Below are positions 34,254 to 43,650 of a stretch of 64,000 nucleotides of DNA, one piece after another. The DNA comes from Betaproteobacteria bacterium Ga0077526 (lineage in GTDB: Bacteria > Pseudomonadota > Gammaproteobacteria > Burkholderiales > Ga0077523). Under the pieces are notes generated by a model. The model saw only the letters and a program-made list of their open reading frames with translations, had not been told where the DNA came from and made no database searches. How positions within the stretch are numbered: the first letter of the stretch is position 1; each line of letters opens with the position of its first letter. A program made the translations under genes and the position numbers. The DNA lies in NCBI GenBank assembly GCA_001464765.1, contig LNDV01000035.1, positions 370,823-434,822 on the forward strand, given 5' to 3'.

Positions 34254-34339
34254 CGCCCGATGCGGCGAGCGAGATGTGCACGGATCATGCGTCGCCCGCA
34301 CGCGAGCGCCCCCACCAGGCCAGCTCTCCCACCGAACAT

Positions 34340-35275
34340 TCAGTCTTTCGCGAACTCGCCGCGTTTCCAGGCGACCAGCGCGTTAAACATCGACTCGGCC
34401 GACGGATCCTTCCGTTTCGTCGAGAGCATGATCGTATCCGTGCTGCCTGCAAGGTGGACGTAAGCGCAGGACCCGTCCTCCGCCAGGACGAACTTGTCGA
34501 TCGCTTCGCGAGGAATGCGCCTTCGGGTCAGCGGGCGCAGCAGATACAGCGCATCACCCTGGAGCTCGACTGCATAGTGCATCCTCAGGTACTGAACCAG
34601 TATCGCCAGGGACCCGAATGCGAAAATGGCGATTGACTCGTTCGCCAGTTCCAATCCCCCGATACGGGTCGCGATGATCACCCAGGGCGTGATTCCGAAG
34701 GCCATGCCCAGGAACGCCACATGGTAGGTCAAGGGCTGACGGAACAGCAGAACACGACCTGTGGATGTTCGAGGCATCGGCTCCGGCGCCGCGATCGATC
34801 GGGGACGCTCGTCCTGGACCTCGGCAGACGCTTCGCTGGCCGCGACCGCGCGGCGTTTCCAGGCGAGGAGTTCCTGGTGAATCCTTCGGGCCTCAGCCGG
34901 ATCCGATGGCACCGGCAATCCGACCGCCTTACGATCGCGCACGATGTGCAGGCGCAGCGTGGGCGCCTGACTGGCGTCGAACGAGAACGTCTCCACAGCC
35001 TCCCGAGTAACGACACGCGTCCCCAACAAGGCATACAGAGATAGAGAGTCCTCGTACACCTTGACGAACTGCACGTCACGGAAGTACCAGCCGATGAGAA
35101 CAGGCAGGGTCACGCAAAGCGCGAAGAGCAGCAACATGGCGCCGCTCTGTTTGTCATAGTCGGAGAGTGCAAACAGCGCGACGCACGGCGAGAGACTGGC
35201 GGCGCCCAGCGTCGCGACACGATAGAAGAGAGATCTGCCAAAAGAGAGAATCGGTTCGCGTTCGGCGTTGTTCAC
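34340..35275 (-). CDS. Membrane protein with internally duplicated PH-like module
   Basis: A 311-residue protein made of two similar halves. Each has a helical hairpin (ATLGAASLSPCVALFAL/LLLFALCVTLPVLIGWYF; AFLGMAFGITPWVIIA/AIFAFGSLAILVQYL) followed by a beta-rich segment with VYEDSLSLYALLGTRVVTRE or LQGDALYLLRPLTRRRIPRE and a closing LAWKRR/VAWKRGE helix. The pattern resembles bacterial PH-domain membrane proteins. Function is unknown. A related gene lies upstream at 35435-36322. Confidence 0.6.
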   Translation of the reverse strand: MNNAEREPILSFGRSLFYRVATLGAASLSPCVALFALSDYDKQSGAMLLLFALCVTLPVLIGWYFRDVQFVKVYEDSLSLYALLGTRVVTREAVETFSFDASQAPTLRLHIVRDRKAVGLPVPSDPAEARRIHQELLAWKRRAVAASEASAEVQDERPRSIAAPEPMPRTSTGRVLLFRQPLTYHVAFLGMAFGITPWVIIATRIGGLELANESIAIFAFGSLAILVQYLRMHYAVELQGDALYLLRPLTRRRIPREAIDKFVLAEDGSCAYVHLAGSTDTIMLSTKRKDPSAESMFNALVAWKRGEFAKD

Positions 35276-35304
35276 TCCATACCTCCTTACGAGAAGCAGA
35301 CGAA

Positions 35305-35400
35305 ACGAGTCGACGACCTGGCGCCGGACGGGAAGACTTCACAGTCGGCCCCTGTCAGCCGGACGGCTCCCCCGTGCAGGACGAAGTCGAAGCCTGGGTC
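35305..35400 (-). pseudogene. Fragment homologous to the lipoprotein gene at 39535
   Basis: The - strand reads FDFVLHGGAVRLTGADCEVF, matching FDFILRGNAVRLIVDDCEVF of the intact lipoprotein at 39535-40020, and the DNA aligns for about 60 bases. Only this short core survives between two PH-like membrane genes. Confidence 0.6.
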
Positions 35401-35434
35401 GCCTCGGTAGACGACCGGACGATGGACCTCGCGC

Positions 35435-36322
35435 CTACGACCTCCGCGCCCACGGGTCGAAGAGGTGCCGACACACCTCATCGACCCGCTCAGCATCCCC
35501 GGGGAAGAGATCGACACACTCACCCGAGTCGAGACGGAGAGCCACGGATCTGCTTTCCCAGTGAGGCACGATGCCGTCGATGGACGTGAACCTGAACACG
35601 CGCCGCCTCACCGGCCGCCGCACCACCACTGCCCCATCCACCGCATCGATCGCCCAGACCTGTCTGACGTACCGGAGGCATCCGACCAGGGCCAGCATCA
35701 GCACCGGGATCCCGAGCATGCCAATCTCGCCATAGGACAACAGCGCCTCGATGGCGACATAGGACATCAGCAGTCCCACCCCTATCGCGGCTATCCCTTT
35801 CTGATGGTGCTCCCCCGTTGCGGCAAAGATCCGACCTGAAGCTTCCCGCCCGGGGAAACGCGGCGCCGTGCCCGTCGGCGCGCCAATGGATCGACGCGAT
35901 TGAGAGAAGCCGTCCACCACCCATGCCGAGAGAACCTCGCGGACGCACTCGACCGAAGGTCCCGCAAACGGAATCGGTATGCCGACGGGCAGGCGTCGAT
36001 CCTGCGCGGTCATCCGAGCCTTTGGCCGATCAACCGACAGACCAACGCTTTTCACATTCTCCCGCCGGATAGTCCATACCCCGATCGGGCGGCGTAGCGT
36101 GATGGCGTCCGGACTGATTTCCGTGGTGTAAGGCATGAGCAGGTAGACAACGAGAAGCAGAACGGAAAATCCCAGGACCATCACGCCCCCTCCGGCAATG
36201 TCGGGAGATACCAGGAGCGAACATCCGCCCACCGCCAGGCTCCCCACGAAACCGAGGATTGCCGCGTGGTGCGGAAAAGGACCTCCCAGGACAGTTGTCC
36301 TTCCCGACTTGCTCGCCGCCAT
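35435..36322 (-). CDS. Membrane protein with duplicated PH-like module, paralogue of 34340
   Basis: A 295-residue protein again with two helical hairpins (AAILGFVGSLAVGGCSLLV/VMVLGFSVLLLVVYLLM and GIAAIGVGLLMSYVAIEALL/MLGIPVLMLALVGCLRYV), each followed by a beta-rich domain (ISPDAITLRRPIGVWTIRRE; VDGAVVVRRPVRRRVFRFTS). ATG 36322 has GGAGG seven bases upstream and begins just before the first helix. Function unknown. Confidence 0.6.
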   Translation of the reverse strand: MAASKSGRTTVLGGPFPHHAAILGFVGSLAVGGCSLLVSPDIAGGGVMVLGFSVLLLVVYLLMPYTTEISPDAITLRRPIGVWTIRRENVKSVGLSVDRPKARMTAQDRRLPVGIPIPFAGPSVECVREVLSAWVVDGFSQSRRSIGAPTGTAPRFPGREASGRIFAATGEHHQKGIAAIGVGLLMSYVAIEALLSYGEIGMLGIPVLMLALVGCLRYVRQVWAIDAVDGAVVVRRPVRRRVFRFTSIDGIVPHWESRSVALRLDSGECVDLFPGDAERVDEVCRHLFDPWARRS

Positions 36323-36491
36323 CCGACTACCTCCACCACCGGACGTGGGACCGGAGACGTCACGCGAACGCGTGGGCCTCCCCGACCTTGAACAGGCAAG
36401 ACATGGTCGCCCAGACTCCCTCTGCGGCGCCATTCCACTTTAGTGCTAGAGCGACGAGGCCTCGATTCCTCCACTTGCCGACCGCAGACCT

Positions 36492-36667
36492 CCTTGAGTC
36501 ACTATCGGCCACCCTTGAAAACTGGCGGCCGCGCGGACCATGAGTCCGACCCGGTCCCACTCTGCCTGGAAGCCACCACCCGTGGACCCGGTGAGTCTCG
36601 CCGCGACGCCGGCGCCATCTGGCGGTCCCGCCGGCACCCTCGACCGCCTCATCGGCGCCCTGACCGG
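36492..36667 (+). repeat. Partial copy of the 5' region of the TRAP gene at 41716
   Basis: These 175 bases align without gaps to 41626-41801 (constant offset 5134): about 90 bases of upstream sequence, the GTG start and the first 27 codons of the DctQM gene. Identity is high by eye. The copied reading frame (PVSLAATPAPSGGPAGTLDR) runs into a TGA soon after. It is a duplication relic. Confidence 0.85.
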
Positions 36668-36943
36668 ACTCCAGATATGACCCTCGGACTCCAGATATCT
36701 TCTGCAGTCTTCGCCCGGCCGAATGGCTCGGGGTCTCGTTGTGGCGATCGAGGTACCCGCCTCAGCCCTCCCCGAGCTGTCGAGTCGAGCGCTGACCCGC
36801 GCATATTCCTGTCTTCCGCACTCCTGTTGCACACCCGATTTCGAGCAGCTACGATCCGGACGAGCACCTGAAGCATAAGCGCATTGATGTCGTCATCTCG
36901 ATTGCGCGCCCAAGCTCATTCGACTCCGACTACGAGGCATCCG
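36668..36943. other. Leader region of the PEP-CTERM gene
   Basis: No gene is supported. A small direct repeat GGACTCCAGATAT occurs at about 36665 and 36687. The rest presumably carries the promoter of the PEP-CTERM protein gene at 36944. Confidence 0.35.
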
Positions 36944-38065
36944 ATGAAACTCGCTCTCGCTGCCGCTTCCTTGGCCATATCGTGCTTTAGTCCGACATCC
37001 CATGCAGTCCGCTATGTGCTCCAGGATCTTGGCAACGAACTCGTGGCGGATCATCTCCTGTCTTTCGGGGACCGTCGAGACGAGCTCAGAATCGGCCCAT
37101 CCGGTGAAGTGGTTGGCACCGGCGGGGGCAATCTTCTCATCCACGCGAACGGAAGTCTGCAGAGGATTGCGCCGCCCCAGGGCCATCGCGTGCAGCGGGT
37201 TTCCGATGTCAACAGTCGCGGGGACGTGCTCGTCCAACTGACGGACACGACGACGTTCCGGTCTTCAATGGCCATTTATCGCAACGGCGGCTTTGTTCCC
37301 ATCGGATCGCCGACGGCCCGCTACTCGTATGCTTACCGATTGAATGCGGACGGCGACGCTATAGGCACCGAGAGTTCCGAAGGCGCAACGAATCCCACGA
37401 TCGTCCGAATGAATGCAGCAGGTTCATCGCCAATTCCCGTGACGTCCGGCAATCCGGATTTTTCCGCCACCACGATCAACGATTCCGGCGCGATCGCCGG
37501 GTTTCCCAGAGACAAACCGGCGAATGCCCCATTCTTCGTTGAGGATGGGTCACTCACCTCCCCCGACCCGATTCCGGAGATCTACCAAGGCTACCTGCAC
37601 GACATGAACGCCCACGGCGTGGCGGTCGGGTGGGCCCGTCCCGAAAATCGGGTGATGCGGCCGTTCGTCGCCACCAGCGACGGGTACTCCGAATTGGAGA
37701 TACCTCGGAACACCGGGAACTTCTTCACAGAGGGAATGGCTTACAGCATCAATGACAGAGGCGATATCGTCGGCGGGCTGGCCTTCTCGCGGCGCGCGGT
37801 GCTATGGCAGAACGGCAAAGCCTCGGTGCTTGGCGATCTCGTCGACTCGGCATCCCCGGTGTTCCTGCTGGTCGCGATGGACATCAACAACGCCGGGCAG
37901 ATCGTAGGCCTCGGCGGACGCGGCCCCTTCCAACCGGAGTACGCGTTTCTGCTTACCCCGGTGCCCGAGCCTGAGACGACATGGTTAACTGCAGCAGGTC
38001 TCACAGTGATCGGCGTCGTGCTTGCCCGTTCGAAGAAGAGGCGACGTCCCTCGGTTGGCGCCTGA
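36944..38065 (+). CDS. PEP-CTERM protein with HAF-like repeats
   Basis: A 373-residue exported protein: signal peptide (LALAAASLAISCFSPTSHA), a body with repeated short motifs of the kind DxGxIVG/INDxGxxxG (for example INDRGDIVGG, NNAGQIVGLGG), and the sorting tail VPEPETTWLTAAGLTVIGVV plus ARSKKRRR. Such tails are cut by an exosortase (not in this window) and the protein joins the cell envelope or exopolysaccharide. ATG 36944 follows GAGG by seven bases. Confidence 0.85.
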   Translation: MKLALAAASLAISCFSPTSHAVRYVLQDLGNELVADHLLSFGDRRDELRIGPSGEVVGTGGGNLLIHANGSLQRIAPPQGHRVQRVSDVNSRGDVLVQLTDTTTFRSSMAIYRNGGFVPIGSPTARYSYAYRLNADGDAIGTESSEGATNPTIVRMNAAGSSPIPVTSGNPDFSATTINDSGAIAGFPRDKPANAPFFVEDGSLTSPDPIPEIYQGYLHDMNAHGVAVGWARPENRVMRPFVATSDGYSELEIPRNTGNFFTEGMAYSINDRGDIVGGLAFSRRAVLWQNGKASVLGDLVDSASPVFLLVAMDINNAGQIVGLGGRGPFQPEYAFLLTPVPEPETTWLTAAGLTVIGVVLARSKKRRRPSVGA

Positions 38066-38282
38066 TGGCGGGTTGGAGCGATCCCGAGCAATTGTTCGTG
38101 CGCCTTGCGTTTCCTGCGAAGTGCAGCGGTTGCCCGACATCGCTCCCTAACTGAAGATTCTCACGACGGCGATCGCACCGGAGATTCCAACGAAGCACCC
38201 GTGAGTCCCACACGAAGTCAGTCGCTCTGGGCGGCGCGCCGATGCCAACGACGTTGGGAGCCCATCGGCGCCGCGCCGGGAA

Positions 38283-38915
38283 TCAGCGCCGGCGCGAGGC
38301 CCGCGCTACGAGCGCAAGCCCGATGCCTACCAGCCCCAGAGCCGCAGGCTCGGGGACCGGCACAGCATTGGCAACGAAGTACAAGTTCCCTCCACCCGCG
38401 CTGGCGAGACTATCGACCAGACCGCTGCCGGTATCCACGAGTACGTGGGTGTCGCTGCTGGTCCCGACGGTCGGCGGCTCGAAAACGTTGAGCCCGAGAT
38501 CCAGCCCGCCGACGACGTTTGCCACCTCGACGGCAAAGGCGATCCGGTCCGGAACGGTCAGATTCAGGCCGCCGAACGTGGCGGTCCGAATACCGAAGCC
38601 GTCGATCGACAGGCCGGAGAGCTGAAAGGTTCCTAGCAACGCGCCGACCGAAGGACCGGCCTCGTACAGGCGCAGCACCGCGTCGAACGTGCCACCGGAA
38701 GCGTGCTGGTTGAAGAACTGCACGGACGCATCGGTGAGCGTTCGCTCCGTGCCGCCCAGCTCGACGACATCGCCGATCTGCGTGTAGGCACCCACGCTGT
38801 AGAGGTAAGTCTGTAGCGTGTCCGTCGTCGAATTGTCATAGACCACCCCGCTCAGGGCGGGCGTCGGCGCACCCAGCGCCGCGAGCAGGAAAGCAATGGA
38901 CGTCAGGTATTTCAT
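38283..38915 (-). CDS. PEP-CTERM surface protein
   Basis: A 210-residue protein with signal peptide (SIAFLLAALGAPTPALS), a beta-rich middle with choice-of-anchor-like pattern, and tail VPEPAALGLVGIGLALVARA followed by SRRR. SD GGAGAGG precedes ATG 38915. It is convergent with the preceding PEP-CTERM gene. Confidence 0.87.
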   Translation of the reverse strand: MKYLTSIAFLLAALGAPTPALSGVVYDNSTTDTLQTYLYSVGAYTQIGDVVELGGTERTLTDASVQFFNQHASGGTFDAVLRLYEAGPSVGALLGTFQLSGLSIDGFGIRTATFGGLNLTVPDRIAFAVEVANVVGGLDLGLNVFEPPTVGTSSDTHVLVDTGSGLVDSLASAGGGNLYFVANAVPVPEPAALGLVGIGLALVARASRRR

Positions 38916-39088
38916 GGCCTCTCCAGGGATCGGGCTGTCGCATCGGCGCAGACAAACGTGCCAGGCGCGAGTCGCAGCTTACGAAAGCCAGGATGCCACG
39001 GATGCCCGAATCGCGCCTGCACATCGCGATGTCACTGCCGTCGACATCACGCGACCGGGGTGCGCAGTCGCCCCTGCGTTCCACGGCT

Positions 39089-39538
39089 TCATGGTTGCCG
39101 GATCTTGAACGGCGTTTTCCAGTGGGGCCTCGTGTCGGGTGCCAGCCACGCCAGCCCCGTGATCTCCGCACCTGCACGACTTCCCCTGGCACTGGTGTCC
39201 AGAAGATCCTCGCGGAACGCCTGCTCGGTCGGCCACGCATCCACGAATCGCGCGAGGCGTCCGCCAATCGCTGTGGCAGGTTCGAGTGAGGGCGCGAGCT
39301 CGGCGAGCTGGTTTCGCCGATCCGCAAGATCTGTTGCCGCGGAGGCCGCGATCCTCCGCTTCTCGGCGTCACTGCCCCGACTCGTACGGAGCGCATCCCT
39401 GGCGGCGGTGTGGATCTCGGTCATTTCCCAAAGCAGAGCGCCGACCCTGTCCACAGGGGATTGCATCACCTGACGGCACGCGATCAGACCGCCGACCAGC
39501 AGGCCGGCGAAGAGCGTTCCGAGGACCATGCGTTTCAT
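39089..39538 (-). CDS. Putative lipoprotein
   Basis: A 149-residue protein whose leader ends in the lipobox LIAC (MKRMVLGTLFAGLLVGGLIA). The mature part is helix-rich. Its ATG overlaps the stop of the lipoprotein gene upstream (ATGA), so the two form an operon. GGAGG lies seven bases upstream, inside the previous gene. Function unknown. Confidence 0.65.
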   Translation of the reverse strand: MKRMVLGTLFAGLLVGGLIACRQVMQSPVDRVGALLWEMTEIHTAARDALRTSRGSDAEKRRIAASAATDLADRRNQLAELAPSLEPATAIGGRLARFVDAWPTEQAFREDLLDTSARGSRAGAEITGLAWLAPDTRPHWKTPFKIRQP

Positions 39539-40020
39539 TTCCGGGCCTCCCGTTTCCGGTCGCGCTGGAGTTCCTTGTTTCGTTCCCGGGCCTCGCGCTG
39601 CATGGCGGCCTCCACCTCTGCTACGGGGAGCCACTTGCCCTTCCAGCGTCGTTCCCAGTTCCGTCCGTCATTCGTGCGCCACGTGCCCGACGTAGCGCAG
39701 CACCCGCCGGCGCCGAACGCCATGCGGCCGAGCTCGACCTCGATGAACTCGCTGTCGGAGGAGATCTTCTCCCGCTGGCATACGGAGAACATCGGATAGA
39801 AGTCGGTCGTGACGACGCGCTCCCGCTCACCCTTCGGGCCAGAGAGGAAAACTTCACAGTCGTCAACGATCAGCCGGACCGCATTTCCCCGCAGGATGAA
39901 GTCGAAGGTGCGTCCCTCGGAGACAGACTTCTCCCGGGTAGAAGGCGACTCGTCGCAGCCGCCGAGAAGGATGGCGGACAGGACCAGTGCAGTGCCGATC
40001 GATGGAGGCAGCGATCGCAT
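39535..40020 (-). CDS. Putative lipoprotein
   Basis: A 161-residue protein with leader and lipobox LGGC (SIGTALVLSAILLGGC). The mature domain has several cysteines and a strongly charged C-terminal helix (REARERNKELQRDRKREARK). A short homologous fragment lies at 35305-35400. No SD is visible before ATG 40020, but the leader fixes the start. Function unknown. Confidence 0.65.
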   Translation of the reverse strand: MRSLPPSIGTALVLSAILLGGCDESPSTREKSVSEGRTFDFILRGNAVRLIVDDCEVFLSGPKGERERVVTTDFYPMFSVCQREKISSDSEFIEVELGRMAFGAGGCCATSGTWRTNDGRNWERRWKGKWLPVAEVEAAMQREARERNKELQRDRKREARK

Positions 40021-40133
40021 CGGAGAGGGAATCGGAAAGGGTGGAACGACCGGATGGAGCAGGCCGCATGCTACCCGCTTCCACCGCTGTCGAGGGCTTT
40101 CGCGCAGCAGCGGCCGCCACTGGCAACGCCGGC

Positions 40134-41396
40134 TCAGTCGGCACAGCCACCATGCAACCGAACCGCCAGTTCCGCGCGCGACCGTACGCCCAGCTTTCGG
40201 AAAATGGCCTGCACCTGATTCGCCACCGTGCGCTCGCTGCATTCGCGCCGCCGCGCGATATCGGCGTTGGTGGATCCGGCAAGCAGTGCCGCAAGGACGG
40301 CTCGCTCGGCGTCCGTGAGCTGCGCGATGAGGTCCTCCCGCACGGCGGAGAAGGTCCCGACGAGCAGGCGGTCGCCCTCGACCGCCGTCTCGGCGAGCGT
40401 GGTGCGAAGACCGGTGGGAGCGAAGAACGCCGCGAGTTCCGCGAGCGACGACAGCCCAAGCTTGCGCGCCGCGCGCGCGGTGGCATTCGCGACGGCCGAG
40501 CGCGAGATGCCGAGCATGTGGGCGATGGCCTTGCCCGCGTGACCCTGCCCCACGAACTCGGCCACCTGCCGCTCACGGTCGGTGAGTCCTCGCGGATCCG
40601 GATGCCGGGGATCGTTGCGCACTGCGAGCACGTGTCGGCGGCCGTCGGCATCGAAGTGATCGACGAGAGACCAGCGTCCTCGCACGAGACCTTCCCAGGC
40701 GACGAGCGCGGCGTCGGGGTCCCGGCGGCCTTCCCGCGTGCGAATCCGGTCGACTGCTCGTACGGCCTCGCGCAGGGCATCGCGCGCGGACGATCGCTGA
40801 GCGTCGTTGCGCGCGTCACGCAGGGCGCCATCGCCGCCGAGCACGGCTTCGACGACGGGTGCGTCCGGCGTGAGCCGCCCGGCAAGACGCCGCAGCCGCA
40901 ATCCGGCGCCCATGTGGCTCGCGGCGCACTGCCAGCGGTGTGCTTCCACGGGCGAAGGCGCGACGCGACTGCCGAAGAGCCAGCAGATCATCACGGCATC
41001 GCCCTGACCGGTGAGCCCCTTCACCGCGAGCTTGTCGTGGACCACGCCATCACTCAGCTGCTGAACCACGTCGGCAAGCGCAGGCTCGTGGGCGTAGAGC
41101 GCCTGACTGAGCGAGGTGACGGCCGGACCGGTGCGGAAGAAGCGGCGCACGACGGGCACATCGACCGACAGGCTGGCACGCAGGATCCGGGACGCCTGTT
41201 CCGGGCCGAGAGTGGCGCTGCGTTCGACCTCCAGTACACGCGCGGAGTAGCAATAGGTCGCGATCGTGGGCCAGAAGCCTCGGATGCTCACCGAGGCGGC
41301 ACGGTCGAGCACGCCTTGCAACCAGTCGTCGTCGCTGCCGTCGAGGTGATAGGCCGCTTCGACAAGGCCGATCCAGTCGTTTCCGATGCGATTCAT
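40134..41396 (-). CDS. LuxR-family regulator with two C-terminal HTH domains
   Basis: A 420-residue protein. Residues 1-260 form an unassigned sensing region. HTH1 (about 270-325) reads GLTDRERQVAEFVGQGHAGK and HTH2 (about 359-415) reads LTDAERAVLAALLAGSTNAD, both with GerE/LuxR-type recognition helices (SRSAVANATARAARKLG; SERTVANQVQAIFRKLG). Two tandem LuxR HTHs in one chain are unusual. It is divergent from the TRAP transporter gene at 41716 and may control it. GGAG lies nine bases before ATG 41396; longer in-frame starts lack protein-like sequence. Confidence 0.82.
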   Translation of the reverse strand: MNRIGNDWIGLVEAAYHLDGSDDDWLQGVLDRAASVSIRGFWPTIATYCYSARVLEVERSATLGPEQASRILRASLSVDVPVVRRFFRTGPAVTSLSQALYAHEPALADVVQQLSDGVVHDKLAVKGLTGQGDAVMICWLFGSRVAPSPVEAHRWQCAASHMGAGLRLRRLAGRLTPDAPVVEAVLGGDGALRDARNDAQRSSARDALREAVRAVDRIRTREGRRDPDAALVAWEGLVRGRWSLVDHFDADGRRHVLAVRNDPRHPDPRGLTDRERQVAEFVGQGHAGKAIAHMLGISRSAVANATARAARKLGLSSLAELAAFFAPTGLRTTLAETAVEGDRLLVGTFSAVREDLIAQLTDAERAVLAALLAGSTNADIARRRECSERTVANQVQAIFRKLGVRSRAELAVRLHGGCAD

Positions 41397-41715
41397 GGTT
41401 CGGACTCCACCGTCTCCACGCCCGATGGACGCGCGGTCCGATCTGCGCCCCGCTTCGCGGACGGCGCCGCGCCATGGGCGGGCCGCCATCGGCTGCATCC
41501 GGCCCGCGACAACTTTGCCCGATTTCCGAAGAATCGGAAAACGGCCGCGGCCCCGGCACAGTGCCAGGATCGGGTACCGACGCCGGCCGCGCGATCCGCC
41601 GGCGTCAGTTTCGGCAGGCCGCCGCCCTTGAGTTACCATCGCTCACCCTTGAAAACCGGCGGCCGCGCGGACCACGAGTCCGACCCGGTCCCGCTCAGCC
41701 TGGAAACCTCCACCC

Positions 41716-43581
41716 GTGAACCCGGTGAGTCCCGCCGCGCAGCCGGCGCCATCCGGCGGTATCGCCGGCACCCTCGACCGCCTCATCGGCGCCGTGACCG
41801 AAACCGCCGTCGCGCTCCTCGTCGTGGCGGAAGTCGTGATCCTTTTCTCCGGCGTGGCCGCGCGCTATGTGTTCCACGAGCCGCTGATCTGGAGCGATGA
41901 GCTCGCTTCCATGCTCTTCCTGTGGCTCGCGATGCTCGGCTCCGTTGTTGCACTGCGGCGAAGCGAACACATGCGCATGACCGCCGTCGTCTCGATGGTG
42001 AGTCCCGAGCGCCGGGCATTTCTCGATGTGTTTGCCGTCACCGCCTCGCTCGCGTTCCTTCTGATCGTGCTCTGGCCGGCGTACGAGTTCGCGCACGACG
42101 AGCTGATCATTTCGACTCCCGCGCTGGACGTCTCGAATGCCTGGCGCGCCGCGGCGCTGCCGATCGGCACCATGCTCATGACGATCACCGCGATCCTCCA
42201 GCTGATCCGCGTCGGCCGCTGGCGCCACGTGGCAGTCGCCGTCGTCGTGATCGGCGCGGTGACGGGAGCGCTGTTCGCCCTCGGCCCGGTACTGCGCGGT
42301 CTCGGCAACTACAACCTGCTCATCTTCTTCGTCGGTCTGGTCTCGCTCAACGTGTTCGCCGGCGTGCCCATCGCGTTCTCCTTTGGTCTCGCCACGCTCG
42401 GTTATCTGGGCATCACCACCGATGTGCCCATGCCCGTGGTGGTCGGCCGCATGGACGAAGGCATGTCGCACCTGATCCTGCTCTCGGTGCCGCTGTTCGT
42501 GTTCCTGGGTCTGCTGATCGAGATGACCGGGATGGCCCGCGCGATGGTCGCGTTCCTCGGCAACCTGCTCGGCCACGTGAAGGGCGGCCTGTCTTACGTG
42601 CTGGTCGGGTCCATGTATCTGGTCTCCGGCATTTCCGGGTCCAAGGCGGCCGACATGGCGGCGGTCGCGCCGGTGTTGTTTCCGGAGATGCAGAAGCGCG
42701 GGGCGAAGCGCGGCGACCTCGTTGCGCTGCTGTCCGCCACCGGCGCACAGACCGAGACCATTCCGCCAAGCCTCGTGCTGATCACCATCGGCTCGGTGAC
42801 TGGCGTGTCCATCGCCGCGCTGTTCACCGGGGGCCTGCTGCCCGGTGTCGTGCTCGCGATCACCCTCTGCTGTGTGGTCTGGTATCGCTACCGGAACGAG
42901 GATCTGTCCGGCGTGAAGCGCGCCACCGGCGGCGAGATCGTGAAGAGCCTCGTGGTCGCGTTCCCCGCACTGGCGCTGCCGTTCATCATCCGCTCGGCGG
43001 TAGTCGGTGGCGTCGCGACGGCCACCGAGGTCTCCACCATCGGGATCGTCTACTCCGTGCTGGTGGGCCTGCTCGTCTACCGCCGGTTTCCGTGGGCGAG
43101 GCTCAAGCCCATGCTCGTGGAGACCGCTGCGCTCTCCGGCGCGATCCTGCTCATCATCGGGGCCGCCACCGCGATGGCGTGGTCGCTCACGCAGTCCGGC
43201 TTCTCCGAGGATCTCACGCGCATCATGGCCAACCTGCCGGGCGGACCGGCGGGCTTCCTCGCCGTGTCGATCGTCGTGTTCATCGTCCTGGGCAGCGTGC
43301 TGGAAGGCATTCCGGCCATCGTGCTGTTCGGGCCGCTGCTGTTCCCCATCGCGCGGGAGGTCGGCGTGCACGAGATCCACTATGCGATGGTCGTCATCCT
43401 GTCGATGGGTGTCGGCCTGTTCGCTCCGCCGTTCGGCGTGGGCTACTACGCCGCGTGCGCTGTCGGGCGCGTCCCCCCGGATGAGGGGATGCGTCCGATC
43501 GTGGGGTACCTGCTGGCCCTGGTCGTCGGCCTGATCGTGGTCGCGGCAGTGCCCTGGATTTCCATCGGATTCTTGAATTAG
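41716..43581 (+). CDS. TRAP transporter fused DctQM permease
   Basis: A 621-residue fusion: residues about 20-190 are DctQ-like (ARYVFHEPLIWSDELASMLF), and about 200-621 are DctM-like (SGISGSKAADMAAVAPVLFP, TETIPPSLVLITIGSVTG, GLFAPPFGVGYY). Roughly 16-17 helices are expected. A GTG start is used. With DctP downstream it makes a second TRAP system. Its promoter and first codons are duplicated at 36492-36667. Confidence 0.92.
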   Translation: MNPVSPAAQPAPSGGIAGTLDRLIGAVTETAVALLVVAEVVILFSGVAARYVFHEPLIWSDELASMLFLWLAMLGSVVALRRSEHMRMTAVVSMVSPERRAFLDVFAVTASLAFLLIVLWPAYEFAHDELIISTPALDVSNAWRAAALPIGTMLMTITAILQLIRVGRWRHVAVAVVVIGAVTGALFALGPVLRGLGNYNLLIFFVGLVSLNVFAGVPIAFSFGLATLGYLGITTDVPMPVVVGRMDEGMSHLILLSVPLFVFLGLLIEMTGMARAMVAFLGNLLGHVKGGLSYVLVGSMYLVSGISGSKAADMAAVAPVLFPEMQKRGAKRGDLVALLSATGAQTETIPPSLVLITIGSVTGVSIAALFTGGLLPGVVLAITLCCVVWYRYRNEDLSGVKRATGGEIVKSLVVAFPALALPFIIRSAVVGGVATATEVSTIGIVYSVLVGLLVYRRFPWARLKPMLVETAALSGAILLIIGAATAMAWSLTQSGFSEDLTRIMANLPGGPAGFLAVSIVVFIVLGSVLEGIPAIVLFGPLLFPIAREVGVHEIHYAMVVILSMGVGLFAPPFGVGYYAACAVGRVPPDEGMRPIVGYLLALVVGLIVVAAVPWISIGFLN

Positions 43582-43650
43582 CCCCGAAGCCGGCAGAGCC
43601 CGGCGGCATCGAACCACCCGAAAACCGCTACAGCGGAGGAGAGAATCACC

